Shown: positions 7,472 through 16,422, counted from the first letter of the stretch. The stretch: DNA of 64,000 nucleotides from an uncultured bacterium (GCA_934875675.1 CAKXIK010000006.1:1-64000); one strand, 5' to 3'. Translations and numbers: made by a program. Notes: generated by a model not told the origin, from the letters alone.

Positions 7472-8359
7472 TCAAATTTGATTAACTGCAGCAAACGCAC
7501 CATAAAGCCCGGCGTGGTTGCCGAGAGAGGCATTCACCAGAACAATGTCGCGGAAGCTTGCCATTACAAGGGAGGGAATCCGGGCTTGCAGTGTTTGTAA
7601 AACATAGGGCTCGCGCATAATTCCACCGCCAAGAACAATTGCCTGAGGTTCAAAAATGTGCACCAGAGAACCAAGTCCTACGGCAATCTCCTCACACCAG
7701 TCATCCACAACGGTTTTTACAGGGGCGTTTCCGGCGCGCAGCGCATCAAACAGAGTCCGTCCGTTCCATTCCCCGCCAAGCCGTTCTGCAGCCAAACGGG
7801 AAAGTGCACCGGTGGAGGCATATGCTTCGTAACAGCCGTGATTTCCGCAGGTGCATTCCTTTCCGCCGGCGTGGGTAATCATATGCCCCAGTTCTCCTGC
7901 AGAACCGTGTCCGCCTGTGTAAAGCTTACCGTCCAGCACGATCGCGCCACCGATTCCCGTGCCGTATGTAACGCAAAGAAAGTTGTCAAACCCTTTTGCG
8001 GCGCCGAATTTTGCTTCACCCAATGCCGCGGCGTTGACATCGTTTTCTACAGCAACCGGAACACCAAAGGTTTCACGCAGCGTCCTGCCAATCTGGGTTC
8101 CCGTGTAGCCGGGCACATTGTCGGTTGCATAGCGGATGGAGCCGTCGCTGCGGTTGACCTGACCGCAGGTGGAAACACCGATTGCCTCAAAAGAGCCGCG
8201 GCGTTCCTGAACCAGCGCAACAATTCGAGCCAAAAGCGCCTTGCCGCCTTCTTCGGCGTGCGTTGGGGTTTCCCCTTCGTCAAAAAGAGCGCCATCGGCA
8301 GAGATCATGCCGAATTTAATGCTGGTTCCGCCAACATCGAGCACAAAAGTCTGTTTCAT
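7472..8359 (-). CDS. nanK: ROK-family sugar kinase, probable N-acetylmannosamine kinase
   Basis: 295 residues. The N-terminal ATP-phosphate loop DVGGTSIKFG, the mid-protein GTGIGGAIV and the ROK zinc site (GHMITHAGG then CTCGNHGCYE, with three Cys plus His) are all present. ROK kinases phosphorylate glucose, ManNAc, GlcNAc or allose. Being 24 nt downstream of the ManNAc-6-phosphate epimerase gene argues for ManNAc as substrate. The start at 8359 follows GGAAAGGATTTGG. Substrate specificity is inferred from context only. Confidence 0.8.
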   Translation of the reverse strand: MKQTFVLDVGGTSIKFGMISADGALFDEGETPTHAEEGGKALLARIVALVQERRGSFEAIGVSTCGQVNRSDGSIRYATDNVPGYTGTQIGRTLRETFGVPVAVENDVNAAALGEAKFGAAKGFDNFLCVTYGTGIGGAIVLDGKLYTGGHGSAGELGHMITHAGGKECTCGNHGCYEAYASTGALSRLAAERLGGEWNGRTLFDALRAGNAPVKTVVDDWCEEIAVGLGSLVHIFEPQAIVLGGGIMREPYVLQTLQARIPSLVMASFRDIVLVNASLGNHAGLYGAFAAVNQI

Positions 8360-8383
8360 CTGGTCTCCAAATCCTTTCCCCAA

Positions 8384-9082
8384 TCAGTCGTCAAGCACGG
8401 CGGTAAAACGGCGGGTAATCTCAAGCGGACGAGTAATTGCGCCACCGACCACAGCGCACCATGCTCCGGCATCAAGTGCCTGCTTGAGCTGTTCCGGGTA
8501 ATGAATACCGCCTTCGGCGATCACGGGAACCGAAAGCTCGGTTGCCGCGCGGGAAATAAACGGTAAATCGGGCAGAGCGGTACCTTTGGTGTAGGGAGTG
8601 TAGCTTGCCATTGTGGTGCCAATGCAGTCAAAACCGATTTCTGCCGCATGTTTTGCCTCATCAAAGCAGGAGCAATCGGCCATAAACAACTGTTCCGGAT
8701 ACTTTGCGCGAACGGCTGAAAAAATTTCATCGAGTGTCTTGTTGCCGGTGCGCAGCCGGTTGGTGGCATCCATGGCAATGATGTCCACCCCGCAGGAAAC
8801 GAGTGCATCCACTTCCTGCATGGTTGGTGTAATGTAAACGTCACTGTCGGAATAAACTTGTTTGATGATGCCGATGATGGGCAAAGAGACGGTCTTCTTA
8901 ATCTCGGTGATATCCTCCACGGTGTTGGCGCGGATTCCGCCTGCGCCTCCCATAGAAGCGGCCAGTGCCATGCGGGACATGATGAAGGAGCTGTGCAGCG
9001 GTTCCTCCTTCAGCGCTTGACACGAAACAATCAGTTTTCCTTTTACAGAGTCAAAAATCTTTTGCTTTTCTGTGCTTGCCAT
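8384..9082 (-). CDS. nanE: N-acetylmannosamine-6-phosphate 2-epimerase
   Basis: 232 residues, a TIM barrel of the NanE family. Recognisable segments are LIVSCQALKEEPLHSS at the N-terminus, GAGGIRANTVEDI, IIGIIKQVY (catalytic-loop Lys), MDATNR and AEGGIHYP. It converts ManNAc-6-P to GlcNAc-6-P, feeding sialic acid or ManNAc into amino-sugar catabolism. The start at 9082 follows GGAAAGGAAATGG. First gene of a three-gene operon with the ROK kinase. No N-acetylneuraminate lyase or transporter is in the window. Confidence 0.9.
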   Translation of the reverse strand: MASTEKQKIFDSVKGKLIVSCQALKEEPLHSSFIMSRMALAASMGGAGGIRANTVEDITEIKKTVSLPIIGIIKQVYSDSDVYITPTMQEVDALVSCGVDIIAMDATNRLRTGNKTLDEIFSAVRAKYPEQLFMADCSCFDEAKHAAEIGFDCIGTTMASYTPYTKGTALPDLPFISRAATELSVPVIAEGGIHYPEQLKQALDAGAWCAVVGGAITRPLEITRRFTAVLDD

Positions 9083-9171
9083 CGCAATACCATTTCCTTT
9101 CCGTCTTGCGGCGCTACAGATCGAATTGATACGCTGTTGTGCAGCCGTTTGAATCATTGTATTATTTTAGC

Positions 9172-9184
9172 ATGACACTGTCAT
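9172..9184 (-). promoter_or_regulatory. Palindrome upstream of nanE, candidate operator
   Basis: Perfect 13-bp palindrome ATGACACTGTCAT about 90 bp before the nanE start. The adjacent AT-rich CTAAAATAATAC could hold a -10. An operator role, for example for an RpiR or GntR regulator, is a guess. Confidence 0.35.
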
Positions 9185-9313
9185 AAATTCAATATCGGAA
9201 TAGTTAGTTGCCGTTTTTGGGTGGGGTGTCATCCGGAAAACCGTTTTATTTTCTGCTTAACTTAGAATCTGGTAACAAAATTGTTGTAAATAGTTACAAA
9301 TGTGTTACCTTTC
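9185..9313. other. Intergenic stretch between divergent nanE and 9401 genes
   Basis: AT-rich sequence between the nanE palindrome and the next promoter. It contains TTGTTGTAAATAGTTACA and GTTACAAATGTG motifs of weak dyad character. I see no gene or clear RNA structure. Confidence 0.3.
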
Positions 9314-9342
9314 TTGACATTAGAGTGCAGACTGCATAAAAT
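9314..9342 (+). promoter_or_regulatory. Promoter of the 9401-10270 gene
   Basis: TTGACA (9314-9319), 17-bp spacer, TAAAAT (9337-9342). Confidence 0.7.
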
Positions 9343-9400
9343 ATAAATGGAAGAATTCCCGGGAATACCGTTTGCGGCTGGGCGGAAGGCAGGAAAAAGG

Positions 9401-10270
9401 ATGATAAAGAAACGCAGAGCATACGCAATCATTTCATTTTTATTAAGCGCCCTGCTGTTTTGCGGGTGTGCGTTTCTGGTTGTGCGCGCCAATAGGTTTA
9501 ACCGCGAGATACGCAGCGGGTTTGAACAAAAACAGAGCCCTGCAGCAGACGTTTATGCAAATAAGGCCGAGTTAGCTGCGGTTTCCCCTCAGGTTTACAA
9601 TGGATATCTTGTACGGGATACTGCAATCGTTGCTTCCACACAGCAGGAGTCATACCGGCTGCACAAAACCCTGCGTTACTATGCTCATCCGGGCGATTTG
9701 ATGCCGGTGCAGGTGCAGGAAGCAGGAACGGAGGTGCAGGTGTACCCGATGCGTGTGACAGGCCCAAACGCGCAGGGGGAAATATATGTTCATTTTGAAA
9801 TGCCTGCTTCCGCTTATGGTTTCTGGTATAGTCTTCCCACCACGGAGCGTGGGTGGCGCTGCACACGAATGCTGCAGACAGGAATTACCGCGGTGGACCG
9901 TGAGGATCAGTCCGCTGCGGAAGAGGCTCTGCCGCTTTATTACGTTCGCACAGAAGATTTGCAGGCAGAAGCCAAAGTCTTTTTTGATCAATCCCTGCCC
10001 GGGTTTGTAAAGAATGACGTGCGCACAGATAAATGGATTACATTTTCGGGTCAGGTAGTATATGGTTTGGACTATGCATTCTTCCGCAGCGGAGTGGTTG
10101 TTTCGCCAGATTTGCTTGCTGCAGAATGGACTGTTTGGAATACAATTCTTTGTGTTCTTGGTGGGGCAGGGCTGATTGCCGGAATTTTGCTGTTGCCCAA
10201 GGGTAAAAATCAGCGAGAACCGTATCGACGCGAGCTGGCAGACGGTCCATTTCCGGAGGAGTCAAAGTAA
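9401..10270 (+). CDS. Membrane-anchored protein of unknown function
   Basis: 289 residues. A basic N-terminus (MIKKRR) precedes a hydrophobic segment (about 7-27), an extracytoplasmic region of about 215 residues, a second membrane helix near the C-terminus (NTILCVLGGAGLIAGILLL) and a short charged tail. The large central domain has no motif I recognise. The start at 9401 follows AGGAAAAAGG; an upstream in-frame ATG at 9347 has no ribosome binding site and lies only about 5 nt past the -10. It has its own promoter and terminator, so it is probably monocistronic. Confidence 0.7.
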   Translation: MIKKRRAYAIISFLLSALLFCGCAFLVVRANRFNREIRSGFEQKQSPAADVYANKAELAAVSPQVYNGYLVRDTAIVASTQQESYRLHKTLRYYAHPGDLMPVQVQEAGTEVQVYPMRVTGPNAQGEIYVHFEMPASAYGFWYSLPTTERGWRCTRMLQTGITAVDREDQSAAEEALPLYYVRTEDLQAEAKVFFDQSLPGFVKNDVRTDKWITFSGQVVYGLDYAFFRSGVVVSPDLLAAEWTVWNTILCVLGGAGLIAGILLLPKGKNQREPYRRELADGPFPEESK

Positions 10271-10347
10271 AAGATTTAGGGGCTTTCCCGTTTTCCGATT
10301 GATCAGCGATGAAATGCCAAAAATCGTGAAAAAACTGCAAATTTTTT

Positions 10348-10377
10348 GCCGGAAGGTAGCTTCCGGCTTGATTTTTG
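10348..10377 (+). terminator. Terminator after the membrane protein gene
   Basis: Perfect 8-bp stem GCCGGAAG / CTTCCGGC (10348-10367) with a GTAG loop, followed by TTGATTTTT. The U-tract overlaps the -35 box of the aldolase promoter. Confidence 0.75.
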
Positions 10378-10395
10378 TCCATAATCGGGTATAAT
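10368..10395 (+). promoter_or_regulatory. Promoter of fba
   Basis: TTGATT (10368-10373), 16-bp spacer, TATAAT (10390-10395). Confidence 0.65.
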
Positions 10396-10439
10396 GAAGA
10401 ATAGTTAAAAAATTATCAGAAAAACGGAGGATATTTCTT

Positions 10440-11303
10440 ATGCTGGTTTCTGCAAAAGAAATGCTGACCAAGGCAAAGCAGGGTCATTATGCGGTTGGTC
10501 AGTTCAACATCAACAATCTGGAGTGGACAAAGTCCATCCTGCTCACCGCACAGGAATGCAATTCCCCGGTAATCCTGGGTGTTTCCGAGGGTGCAGGCAA
10601 ATACATGTGCGGTTTTAAGACCGTTGCCGCCATGGTAAAAGCGATGATCGATTCGCTTGGCATTACGGTTCCGGTTGCGCTGCATCTCGACCACGGCAGC
10701 TATGAAGGCGCAAAGGCCTGCATCGAAGCCGGCTTCTCCTCCATCATGTTTGACGGTTCCCACTACCCGATCGACGAGAACATTGAAAAGACAAAAGAAC
10801 TGGTTGCCATCACCAACGAAAAAGGCATGTCCATTGAAGCAGAAGTCGGTTCCATCGGCGGCGAAGAAGACGGCGTTGTCGGTCTTGGCGAATGTGCCGA
10901 CCCGAAAGAATGCAAAATGATCGCAGATCTGGGCGTGACCATGCTGGCTGCCGGCATTGGAAATATTCACGGCAAATATCCGGCAAACTGGCCGGGTCTT
11001 CGCTTTGATGTTCTTGCCTCTGTGCAGGAGCTGACCGGTACAATGCCTTTGGTGCTGCACGGCGGCACGGGTATTCCGGACGATATGATTAAAAAAGCAA
11101 TCGATCTTGGCGTTTCCAAAATCAATGTCAATACCGAATGCCAGCTTTCCTTTGCAGCTGCAACCCGTAAGTATATTGAAGCGGGCAAGGATCTGCAGGG
11201 TAAAGGCTTTGACCCCCGCAAGCTGCTTGCACCGGGCTTCGAGGCAATCAAGCAAACTGTAAAAGAGAAAATGGAACTGTTCGGCTCCGTTAACAAAGCT
11301 TAA
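10440..11303 (+). CDS. fba: Class II fructose-1,6-bisphosphate aldolase
   Basis: 287 residues, zinc-dependent TIM barrel. The HLDHGS motif (catalytic Asp84, zinc His85), GGEEDGV, GIGNIHGKYP (second zinc His) and LHGGTGIP (third zinc His and phosphate loop) are all visible, followed by KINVNTEC. It cleaves fructose-1,6-bisphosphate to the two triose phosphates, the central step of glycolysis and gluconeogenesis. Length fits the short class IIA/IIB form. GGAGG lies 10 nt before the ATG. It is single, with its own promoter and terminator. Confidence 0.94.
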   Translation: MLVSAKEMLTKAKQGHYAVGQFNINNLEWTKSILLTAQECNSPVILGVSEGAGKYMCGFKTVAAMVKAMIDSLGITVPVALHLDHGSYEGAKACIEAGFSSIMFDGSHYPIDENIEKTKELVAITNEKGMSIEAEVGSIGGEEDGVVGLGECADPKECKMIADLGVTMLAAGIGNIHGKYPANWPGLRFDVLASVQELTGTMPLVLHGGTGIPDDMIKKAIDLGVSKINVNTECQLSFAAATRKYIEAGKDLQGKGFDPRKLLAPGFEAIKQTVKEKMELFGSVNKA

Positions 11304-11318
11304 TTTACGGTACAAAAA

Positions 11319-11352
11319 ACCGTGCTGCCTGAAAAGACAGCACGGTTTTTTT
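11319..11352. terminator. Terminator shared by fba and the convergent HAD gene
   Basis: Stem ACCGTGCTG (11319-11327) / CAGCACGGT (11338-11346), seven T after it and five A before it, so it can work in both directions. Confidence 0.9.
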
Positions 11353-12093
11353 ATTGGATGAATGAGGGCAGCTCAGAAAGGCTGCGGATGAAATATTGTG
11401 CGCCGGGGGGAAGCTGTGTGCAGCCGTTGGGGGAAAGAAAAATTCCGATGCTGCCGCTGTTGGCAGCAAACCGCATGTCATTGGGCGCATCACCCACCAC
11501 GGCACATTCGGCGGGGGAAAATCCGGTTTGCGCGCAAAAGGCGTTCATTAAATCGGCGGCTGGTTTTGTGCGGTGCGTTCCGTCGTCCGTTCCGAAGAAA
11601 GAAAATTCCTGCTTAATCTTCAGCTTTTGCAGGTGCAGCATAGCACTTTCCGGCCGGTCAGAGGTGGCAAGTCCCAACACTATTCCCGTTTGTCGCAATG
11701 TGTGTAAAACCTCAGCAAGATCGGGGCACGTGGGCCAAACGTTGGAGTCTTTTCCGCTGGCACACCGGGTTAAAAACGCAGCGGTTTGAGCTACAAAATC
11801 ATTGTCCGTGGCGATTCCGTGCTGAGTGAGGACAGACTGCATCCTCAGAGCGACATCACCGTTTGTGCCTGCAACCAGTGCGCCTTCCGGTAAAAGCTGT
11901 TCCCCGCGGATTCCGATGGCAAAGAGCAGTTCCTTTCGCAGGGAAAAGTCCCCCTACAATAGTGCTGCAAAACTTCATTCGCGGTTTGTTCAGCAGCGGG
12001 TCGCCACAGTGCGGCCAAATCCAGCAGAGTACCGTCCTTATCAAACAAAATTCCACGAAGCGGTTGTGTACAATGATTTTTCAAGATGATCAT
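11351..12093 (-). pseudogene. HAD-superfamily phosphatase, interrupted by a frameshift
   Basis: Two adjacent minus-strand reading frames together make one HAD hydrolase of about 245 residues. The first holds motif I (GILFDKDGTLLD) and the cap start. The second continues from KELLFAIGIRGEQLLPEG through motif II (ATSDRPES), a Lys motif (RTKPAADL) and motif IV (VVGDAPNDMRFA). The break is at CCCCC on the plus strand (11950-11954): one extra C there would join the frames as CRGDFSLRKELL. Either a real one-base deletion in a homopolymer, a sequencing error, or slippage. Start may be TTG at 12084 after GGAAAGGATGATC, or ATG at 12093. Confidence 0.8.
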
Positions 12094-12145
12094 CCTTTCC
12101 GCCGAAAGCGGTTGTGACAGAAGTTAATTTGTATGATACCGCATC

Positions 12146-12174
12146 ATTGTAAAGAATTCGTGTGAATTCGTCAA
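12146..12174 (-). promoter_or_regulatory. Promoter of the HAD phosphatase gene
   Basis: On the minus strand TTGACG (12169-12174), 17 bp, TACAAT (12146-12151). The spacer contains the repeated half-sites GAATTC and GAATTC, separated by ACAC. Confidence 0.65.
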
Positions 12175-12211
12175 GAAAAACGTAAAATTTTTGCTTACAG
12201 GGATGTCGGAT

Positions 12212-14008
12212 TCACTCTTCGCCCAGTTGTGTGCGATACATGCGTGCATAAGCGCCGTTTTGATCCATCAAGGCATGGTGGGAACCCTGCTCCGCAATTT
12301 TGCCGTCTTCCACCACAATAATAATATCAGAATCACGCACGGTAGAAAGCCGGTGGGCAATAATCAAACTGGTGCGGCCGCCCGTTATGGCAAGCATGGC
12401 ACGGCGGATTTTCTGTTCGGTTACCGTATCGACGGAGCTGGTGGCTTCATCCAGAATCAGAATCGGTGCGTCTGCAAGCACCGCGCGCGCAATGGTGAGC
12501 AGCTGTCGTTCGCCTTGGCTCAGCTCTGCCCCATCCTGCGTCAGAACCGTATCGTATCCCTTGGGCAGGCGCCGGATGAAAGAATCGGCATCAGCGGTGC
12601 GGGCAGCTTCCACTACCTGTGGTTGTGAAATATGCTGCTGACCGTAGCGAATATTTTCTGTTACACTGACGCCAAACAACGAAGGTTCCTGCAGCACAAC
12701 GCCAAAGGCTCTGCGCAAATCGCCAAGACGGTAATCGCGGAGATCGTGTCCGTCCAGCAGAATGCTGCCGGAATCCACGTCATAAAACCGCGTCAGCAGA
12801 TTGATTACCGTTGTTTTACCCGCGCCGGTGGGGCCGACAATTGCCGCGCGTGTGCCCGCCGGAATTTTGAGGCTGAAATCCTTCAGAATAGGCTTTTCGG
12901 GCGAATAGCCAAAGGTGATATGGCAAAATTCAATCTCTCCGCGAGGATTTTGCAGTGGGAGTGCGTCCGGTACGTCGGCTGGCTCCGATGGCTCATCAAA
13001 AACGGCAAAGATGCGTTCAGCACCGGCAACCGCAGTCTGAAAGCTGTTGTAAATATTGGCAATATCTACGAACGGGCGGGCAAACTGGCGGGAATAAAGC
13101 AGAAAGCTGGTAATCATACCAATTTGAATCATCCCTTTTGCCGCCATCAGCCCGCTGACCACCGCGATAACCACATAGCTCAGATTGTTAATAACATTTG
13201 TAATGGGCATCAGGTACCCTGACCAGATCAGTGCCCGGGTAGAAACCTCGCAGTACTGTTCATTGCAGGCCTCAAACGAATCAATCATGTTCTGTTCGCG
13301 CCCGAATGCTTTTACCAGATTTAATCCGGAGACGCTTTCTTCCACCTGACCGTTGAGTTGGCCGAGAAGGGCCTGCTGCTTTGCAAAAAGCTTGCGCGTG
13401 TGCTTTGTAATCGTCTTAGTCAGCCAAAATACAAGCACAACCGAAATTAATGCCACACAGGTTAATACAAGATTCAGAGACAGCATAATGCCCAGTACCC
13501 CAAGGATAGTGAAGCCGTACATCATCAGCTGCGAGAGAGAATCGGAAATCGTGGTGCTGATATTATCCACATCGTTGGTCAGGCGGCTCATCAGTTCTCC
13601 GCGCTGTCGGCGGTCAAAAAACGAAAGGGGCAAGTTCTTCATTGCGTCGAACAAGGAAATGCGAATATGTAAAATCATTTTTTGCCCGATAGATGCCATG
13701 AAAAACTGCTGCAGAAACCGCACCAGCCAATCACATACGTACAGGCCAAGCAACAAGGCCAAAAGCCAGACGGCAGGCGAGCCGATGTCAATCGCATTCA
13801 CAGTGTTCCCAATGACAAGGGGGGAAAGAATTGCAGAACCGGAGGCAAGCCCCGAAAGCAGCAAAATCCATCCCAGTCCCTTGCGGTGACCGTTTGTCAG
13901 AATCCAAAGCCGATGCAGGGTGCCCTTCATGTTCTTTGGCTTTTCCGCCGGAGCGCCGGGACGCCATTTTCTTCGATCGGGCGGCATTCCCCGTTGTTCT
14001 TCAGCCAT
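12212..14008 (-). CDS. ABC exporter half-transporter, subunit with canonical Walker B
   Basis: 598 residues: six-helix type I exporter membrane domain (about 40-330) and a nucleotide-binding domain with Walker A GPTGAGKTT, signature LSQGE (degenerate) and Walker B plus catalytic Glu ILDEATSSVD. The ATG at 14008 overlaps the stop codon of the preceding subunit (TGATG) and follows AGGAGGGG; GTG at 14011 is also possible. With its partner it fits heterodimeric multidrug exporters such as BmrCD and TM287/288, which expel drugs, lipids or peptides. Substrate unknown. Regulation is probably by the MarR protein of the operon. Confidence 0.88.
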   Translation of the reverse strand: MAEEQRGMPPDRRKWRPGAPAEKPKNMKGTLHRLWILTNGHRKGLGWILLLSGLASGSAILSPLVIGNTVNAIDIGSPAVWLLALLLGLYVCDWLVRFLQQFFMASIGQKMILHIRISLFDAMKNLPLSFFDRRQRGELMSRLTNDVDNISTTISDSLSQLMMYGFTILGVLGIMLSLNLVLTCVALISVVLVFWLTKTITKHTRKLFAKQQALLGQLNGQVEESVSGLNLVKAFGREQNMIDSFEACNEQYCEVSTRALIWSGYLMPITNVINNLSYVVIAVVSGLMAAKGMIQIGMITSFLLYSRQFARPFVDIANIYNSFQTAVAGAERIFAVFDEPSEPADVPDALPLQNPRGEIEFCHITFGYSPEKPILKDFSLKIPAGTRAAIVGPTGAGKTTVINLLTRFYDVDSGSILLDGHDLRDYRLGDLRRAFGVVLQEPSLFGVSVTENIRYGQQHISQPQVVEAARTADADSFIRRLPKGYDTVLTQDGAELSQGERQLLTIARAVLADAPILILDEATSSVDTVTEQKIRRAMLAITGGRTSLIIAHRLSTVRDSDIIIVVEDGKIAEQGSHHALMDQNGAYARMYRTQLGEE

Positions 14009-15738
14009 CACAGAACCCCTCCTTTTTCCTCGTCATCTGCGCCAATTTGAGAAGCATAAATTGCCCGGTATGCCGGGCAGATATCCATCAGCTGCCGGTG
14101 TGTTCCAAAGCCGCGCAGCTCGCCTTCCTCCAGACAGATAATTTTGTCGGCGCGCATCACGGTGGAGATTCGCTGACTGATGAGCAATACGGTGGCGGAG
14201 CCGGTGGCACTGCGCAGATTTTGCAGCACCTGTGCTTCTGTCGATGCGTCAAGAGCGCTGGTACAGTCATCCAAAATCAAAATTCTCGGTTTTCGCAGCA
14301 GAGCGCGCGCCAAGGAAAGCCTCTGCTTTTGCCCGCCGGAAAGATTAACGCCCCCTTGCCCAAGGCTTGTTTCATATTTTTGTGGCAGGCGGCAAATAAA
14401 TTCGTCTGCACAGGCAGCACAAGCCGCCTCTTGTACCGTTTTGTCGGTTGCAGCAGAATCTCCCCAGCGAAGATTCCCGGCAATAGTATCGGAAAAAAGC
14501 AGTGCCTTTTGCGGAACCACCGCAACTGATTTGCGAAGTTCTTCGGGAGCAAGCATGGTCACATCGCAGCCGTCCACCAAAACCTTCCCTCCGGTTGCGT
14601 CATAAAACCGCGGAACCAGATTTACCAGCGACGATTTCCCCGAACCGGTGGGACCGATGATACCAATGGTTTCGCCGGGTAAGGCATCAAATGTAATATG
14701 GCTCAGCCCGTTGCCGGAGGCACCGGCATAGGAAAACGATACATCCTGAAAGGAAACACTGCCGCGAATTTGCGGATGCAGCGTATCTGGTGCTGTTTTT
14801 TGTGCGGGTTCTTCGTCAAAAATTTTCTGTACACGCTCGGCAGAGGCAAGCGCACGAACGGAGCTGTTGAGAATATTGGAGATCATGCTCAGCGCAAAAA
14901 GCACCTGCGTCATGTAGTTGACCGACGCCATCAGCCGGCCGATTTGTCCGGCAGGTTGTGCTTGTGAAATCCACAGCAGAATGACAATGGCAAAATTAAC
15001 GGTGAGATTAATCAGCGGAGAAAAAATGGCCAGCACCCGGGTTGCCGAAATGCCGGAGCGGGCAAACCCTTCTGCAGCATCGGAGAACTTTTCTTTTTCC
15101 TCATTTTCTGCGCCGAACGCCTTTACCACGCGCACAGAAGAAAGAAATTCCCGGCTGACGGTGTTCAGTTTGTCAAGCTTTTGCTGCAGCCTTCCGTAGC
15201 GCGGGTAGCCAAGCTTCATGTTTGCAAGAATCAGCACTACCGACACCGTGACAATGACCGCCACCACGGGAAACAACCGCGGTGTCTGTACCAGAATCAG
15301 AATTACGGCACCCACCAGTGTGATCGGGACCTTCATCATAATCCGCATGGTGCCGTTGACAAAGTTCTGAATCTGTGTCACGTCATTTGTAATACGGGTA
15401 ATAATGGCGGCAGGCTGCAAACGATCCACGTTTTCAAACGAAAGCGTCTGCACCTTTCGGTACATATCGCCGCGCAGTTCTTTCCCGATTTGCTGGGAGG
15501 TTTTGCTGGCGTAGCGGTTGCGCAGCACGGCTCCCACGGCACCGGTTGCAGCAATTGCCAGCATAACCGCACCATAACGCAAAATTGCGGCAATATCCTG
15601 CCCTTTTACGCCGTCGTCTACCACATGTGCCATAAAGGTGGGCTGCAGCAAATCCGCAAAGGTTTCCACACTCAGGAAAAAAATCGCTGTCAGAAACATG
15701 CGCAGATGACGGCGGATATAGCTAAGAATCAGCTTCAT
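14008..15738 (-). CDS. ABC exporter half-transporter, subunit with degenerate Walker B
   Basis: 576 residues: membrane domain then a nucleotide-binding domain with Walker A GPTGSGKSS, canonical signature LSGGQ and Walker B ILILDDCTSALD, where the catalytic Glu is replaced by Asp. This is exactly complementary to the partner: one site would pair a full Walker B with LSGGQ, the other Asp with LSQGE. Such asymmetry is known for heterodimeric exporters and supports an obligate pair. Translationally coupled to the downstream subunit; 33 nt downstream of the MarR gene. Confidence 0.9.
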   Translation of the reverse strand: MKLILSYIRRHLRMFLTAIFFLSVETFADLLQPTFMAHVVDDGVKGQDIAAILRYGAVMLAIAATGAVGAVLRNRYASKTSQQIGKELRGDMYRKVQTLSFENVDRLQPAAIITRITNDVTQIQNFVNGTMRIMMKVPITLVGAVILILVQTPRLFPVVAVIVTVSVVLILANMKLGYPRYGRLQQKLDKLNTVSREFLSSVRVVKAFGAENEEKEKFSDAAEGFARSGISATRVLAIFSPLINLTVNFAIVILLWISQAQPAGQIGRLMASVNYMTQVLFALSMISNILNSSVRALASAERVQKIFDEEPAQKTAPDTLHPQIRGSVSFQDVSFSYAGASGNGLSHITFDALPGETIGIIGPTGSGKSSLVNLVPRFYDATGGKVLVDGCDVTMLAPEELRKSVAVVPQKALLFSDTIAGNLRWGDSAATDKTVQEAACAACADEFICRLPQKYETSLGQGGVNLSGGQKQRLSLARALLRKPRILILDDCTSALDASTEAQVLQNLRSATGSATVLLISQRISTVMRADKIICLEEGELRGFGTHRQLMDICPAYRAIYASQIGADDEEKGGVL

Positions 15739-15771
15739 AGCGATGAACCCCTTTCGTCCAAGTAAGTGAAA

Positions 15772-16227
15772 TTATGAAATCGTGTTTTCTTCTTCTGTGC
15801 GGGAGACGGATTCAGATAATTCGCGCCATGTGCGTTCCAGCAGTTCTAATGTAAGGGAAAGCTGCTGCTTTTCTTCTTTACTCAAAACAGAAAAAAGAAG
15901 ATCTGCAGTTTGCGTCCACTCCTGTTTTGCCTCTTTTGCTGCCTGTTTCCCGGCTTCCGTCAGGCAAAGATCCACATTCCGGCGATCTTCGCTGCTTTTT
16001 TGCCGGATAATCCATCCTGCATTTTCCATCAGTTCCAGCTGTTCGCTAAGAGTTGCCGAACGCCGTTGCGTAATTTCCGCCAAATCGCGCTGTGTCATGC
16101 TTCCCCGTTCTGCCAGCAAAACCAGAATGCGCCCCTGCCCCTGAAAGCGGTTGTGGCGGTGGTACTGCAAATGTGCGCATTGGCGAAATTGCCGCATTAA
16201 AAGTTGATTGGTTATATTTTCTTCCAT
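15772..16227 (-). CDS. MarR-family transcriptional regulator of the ABC exporter
   Basis: 151 residues with a winged helix: GSMTQRDLAEITQRRSATLSEQ is the recognition region and SSEDRRNVDLCLTEAG the wing with the typical D-x-R. MarR proteins are dimeric, usually repressors released by small ligands. First gene of an operon with the exporter pair, which suggests drug- or metabolite-induced export. Two palindromes overlap its promoter, so autoregulation is likely. GGAG lies about 7 nt before the ATG. Confidence 0.88.
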   Translation of the reverse strand: MEENITNQLLMRQFRQCAHLQYHRHNRFQGQGRILVLLAERGSMTQRDLAEITQRRSATLSEQLELMENAGWIIRQKSSEDRRNVDLCLTEAGKQAAKEAKQEWTQTADLLFSVLSKEEKQQLSLTLELLERTWRELSESVSRTEEENTIS

Positions 16228-16282
16228 TGCGATCTCCGTTCTGCCGCTTCATCAAAATTCCTGTTGCAGCGGCTGCCCAATA

Positions 16283-16375
16283 CTAAATTTTGTTTGGAAC
16301 CGTAGATAAAAATCTTGGGGAAAACGTGCAAATCCAAGATTTTTTCTTGATTTTGATACCGTTTCTCATTCGAAA
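16283..16375 (-). repeat. Dispersed hairpin repeat, copy A
   Basis: One of four related elements of about 92 nt. In minus-strand sense it has GAAACGGTATCAAAATCAAG on the left and GATTTTTATCTACGGTTCC on the right, which are imperfect reverse complements, and an inner stem AATCTTGG / CCAAGATT. It lies in the 5' untranslated region of the MarR gene, ending 55 nt before its ATG. The other copies are at 18424-18515, 19748-19839 and 31067-31157. Confidence 0.75.
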
Positions 16376-16422
16376 GAAGCATAAAAACTAAAGTGACGTT
16401 TTTTAACGAACAGACCATAATG

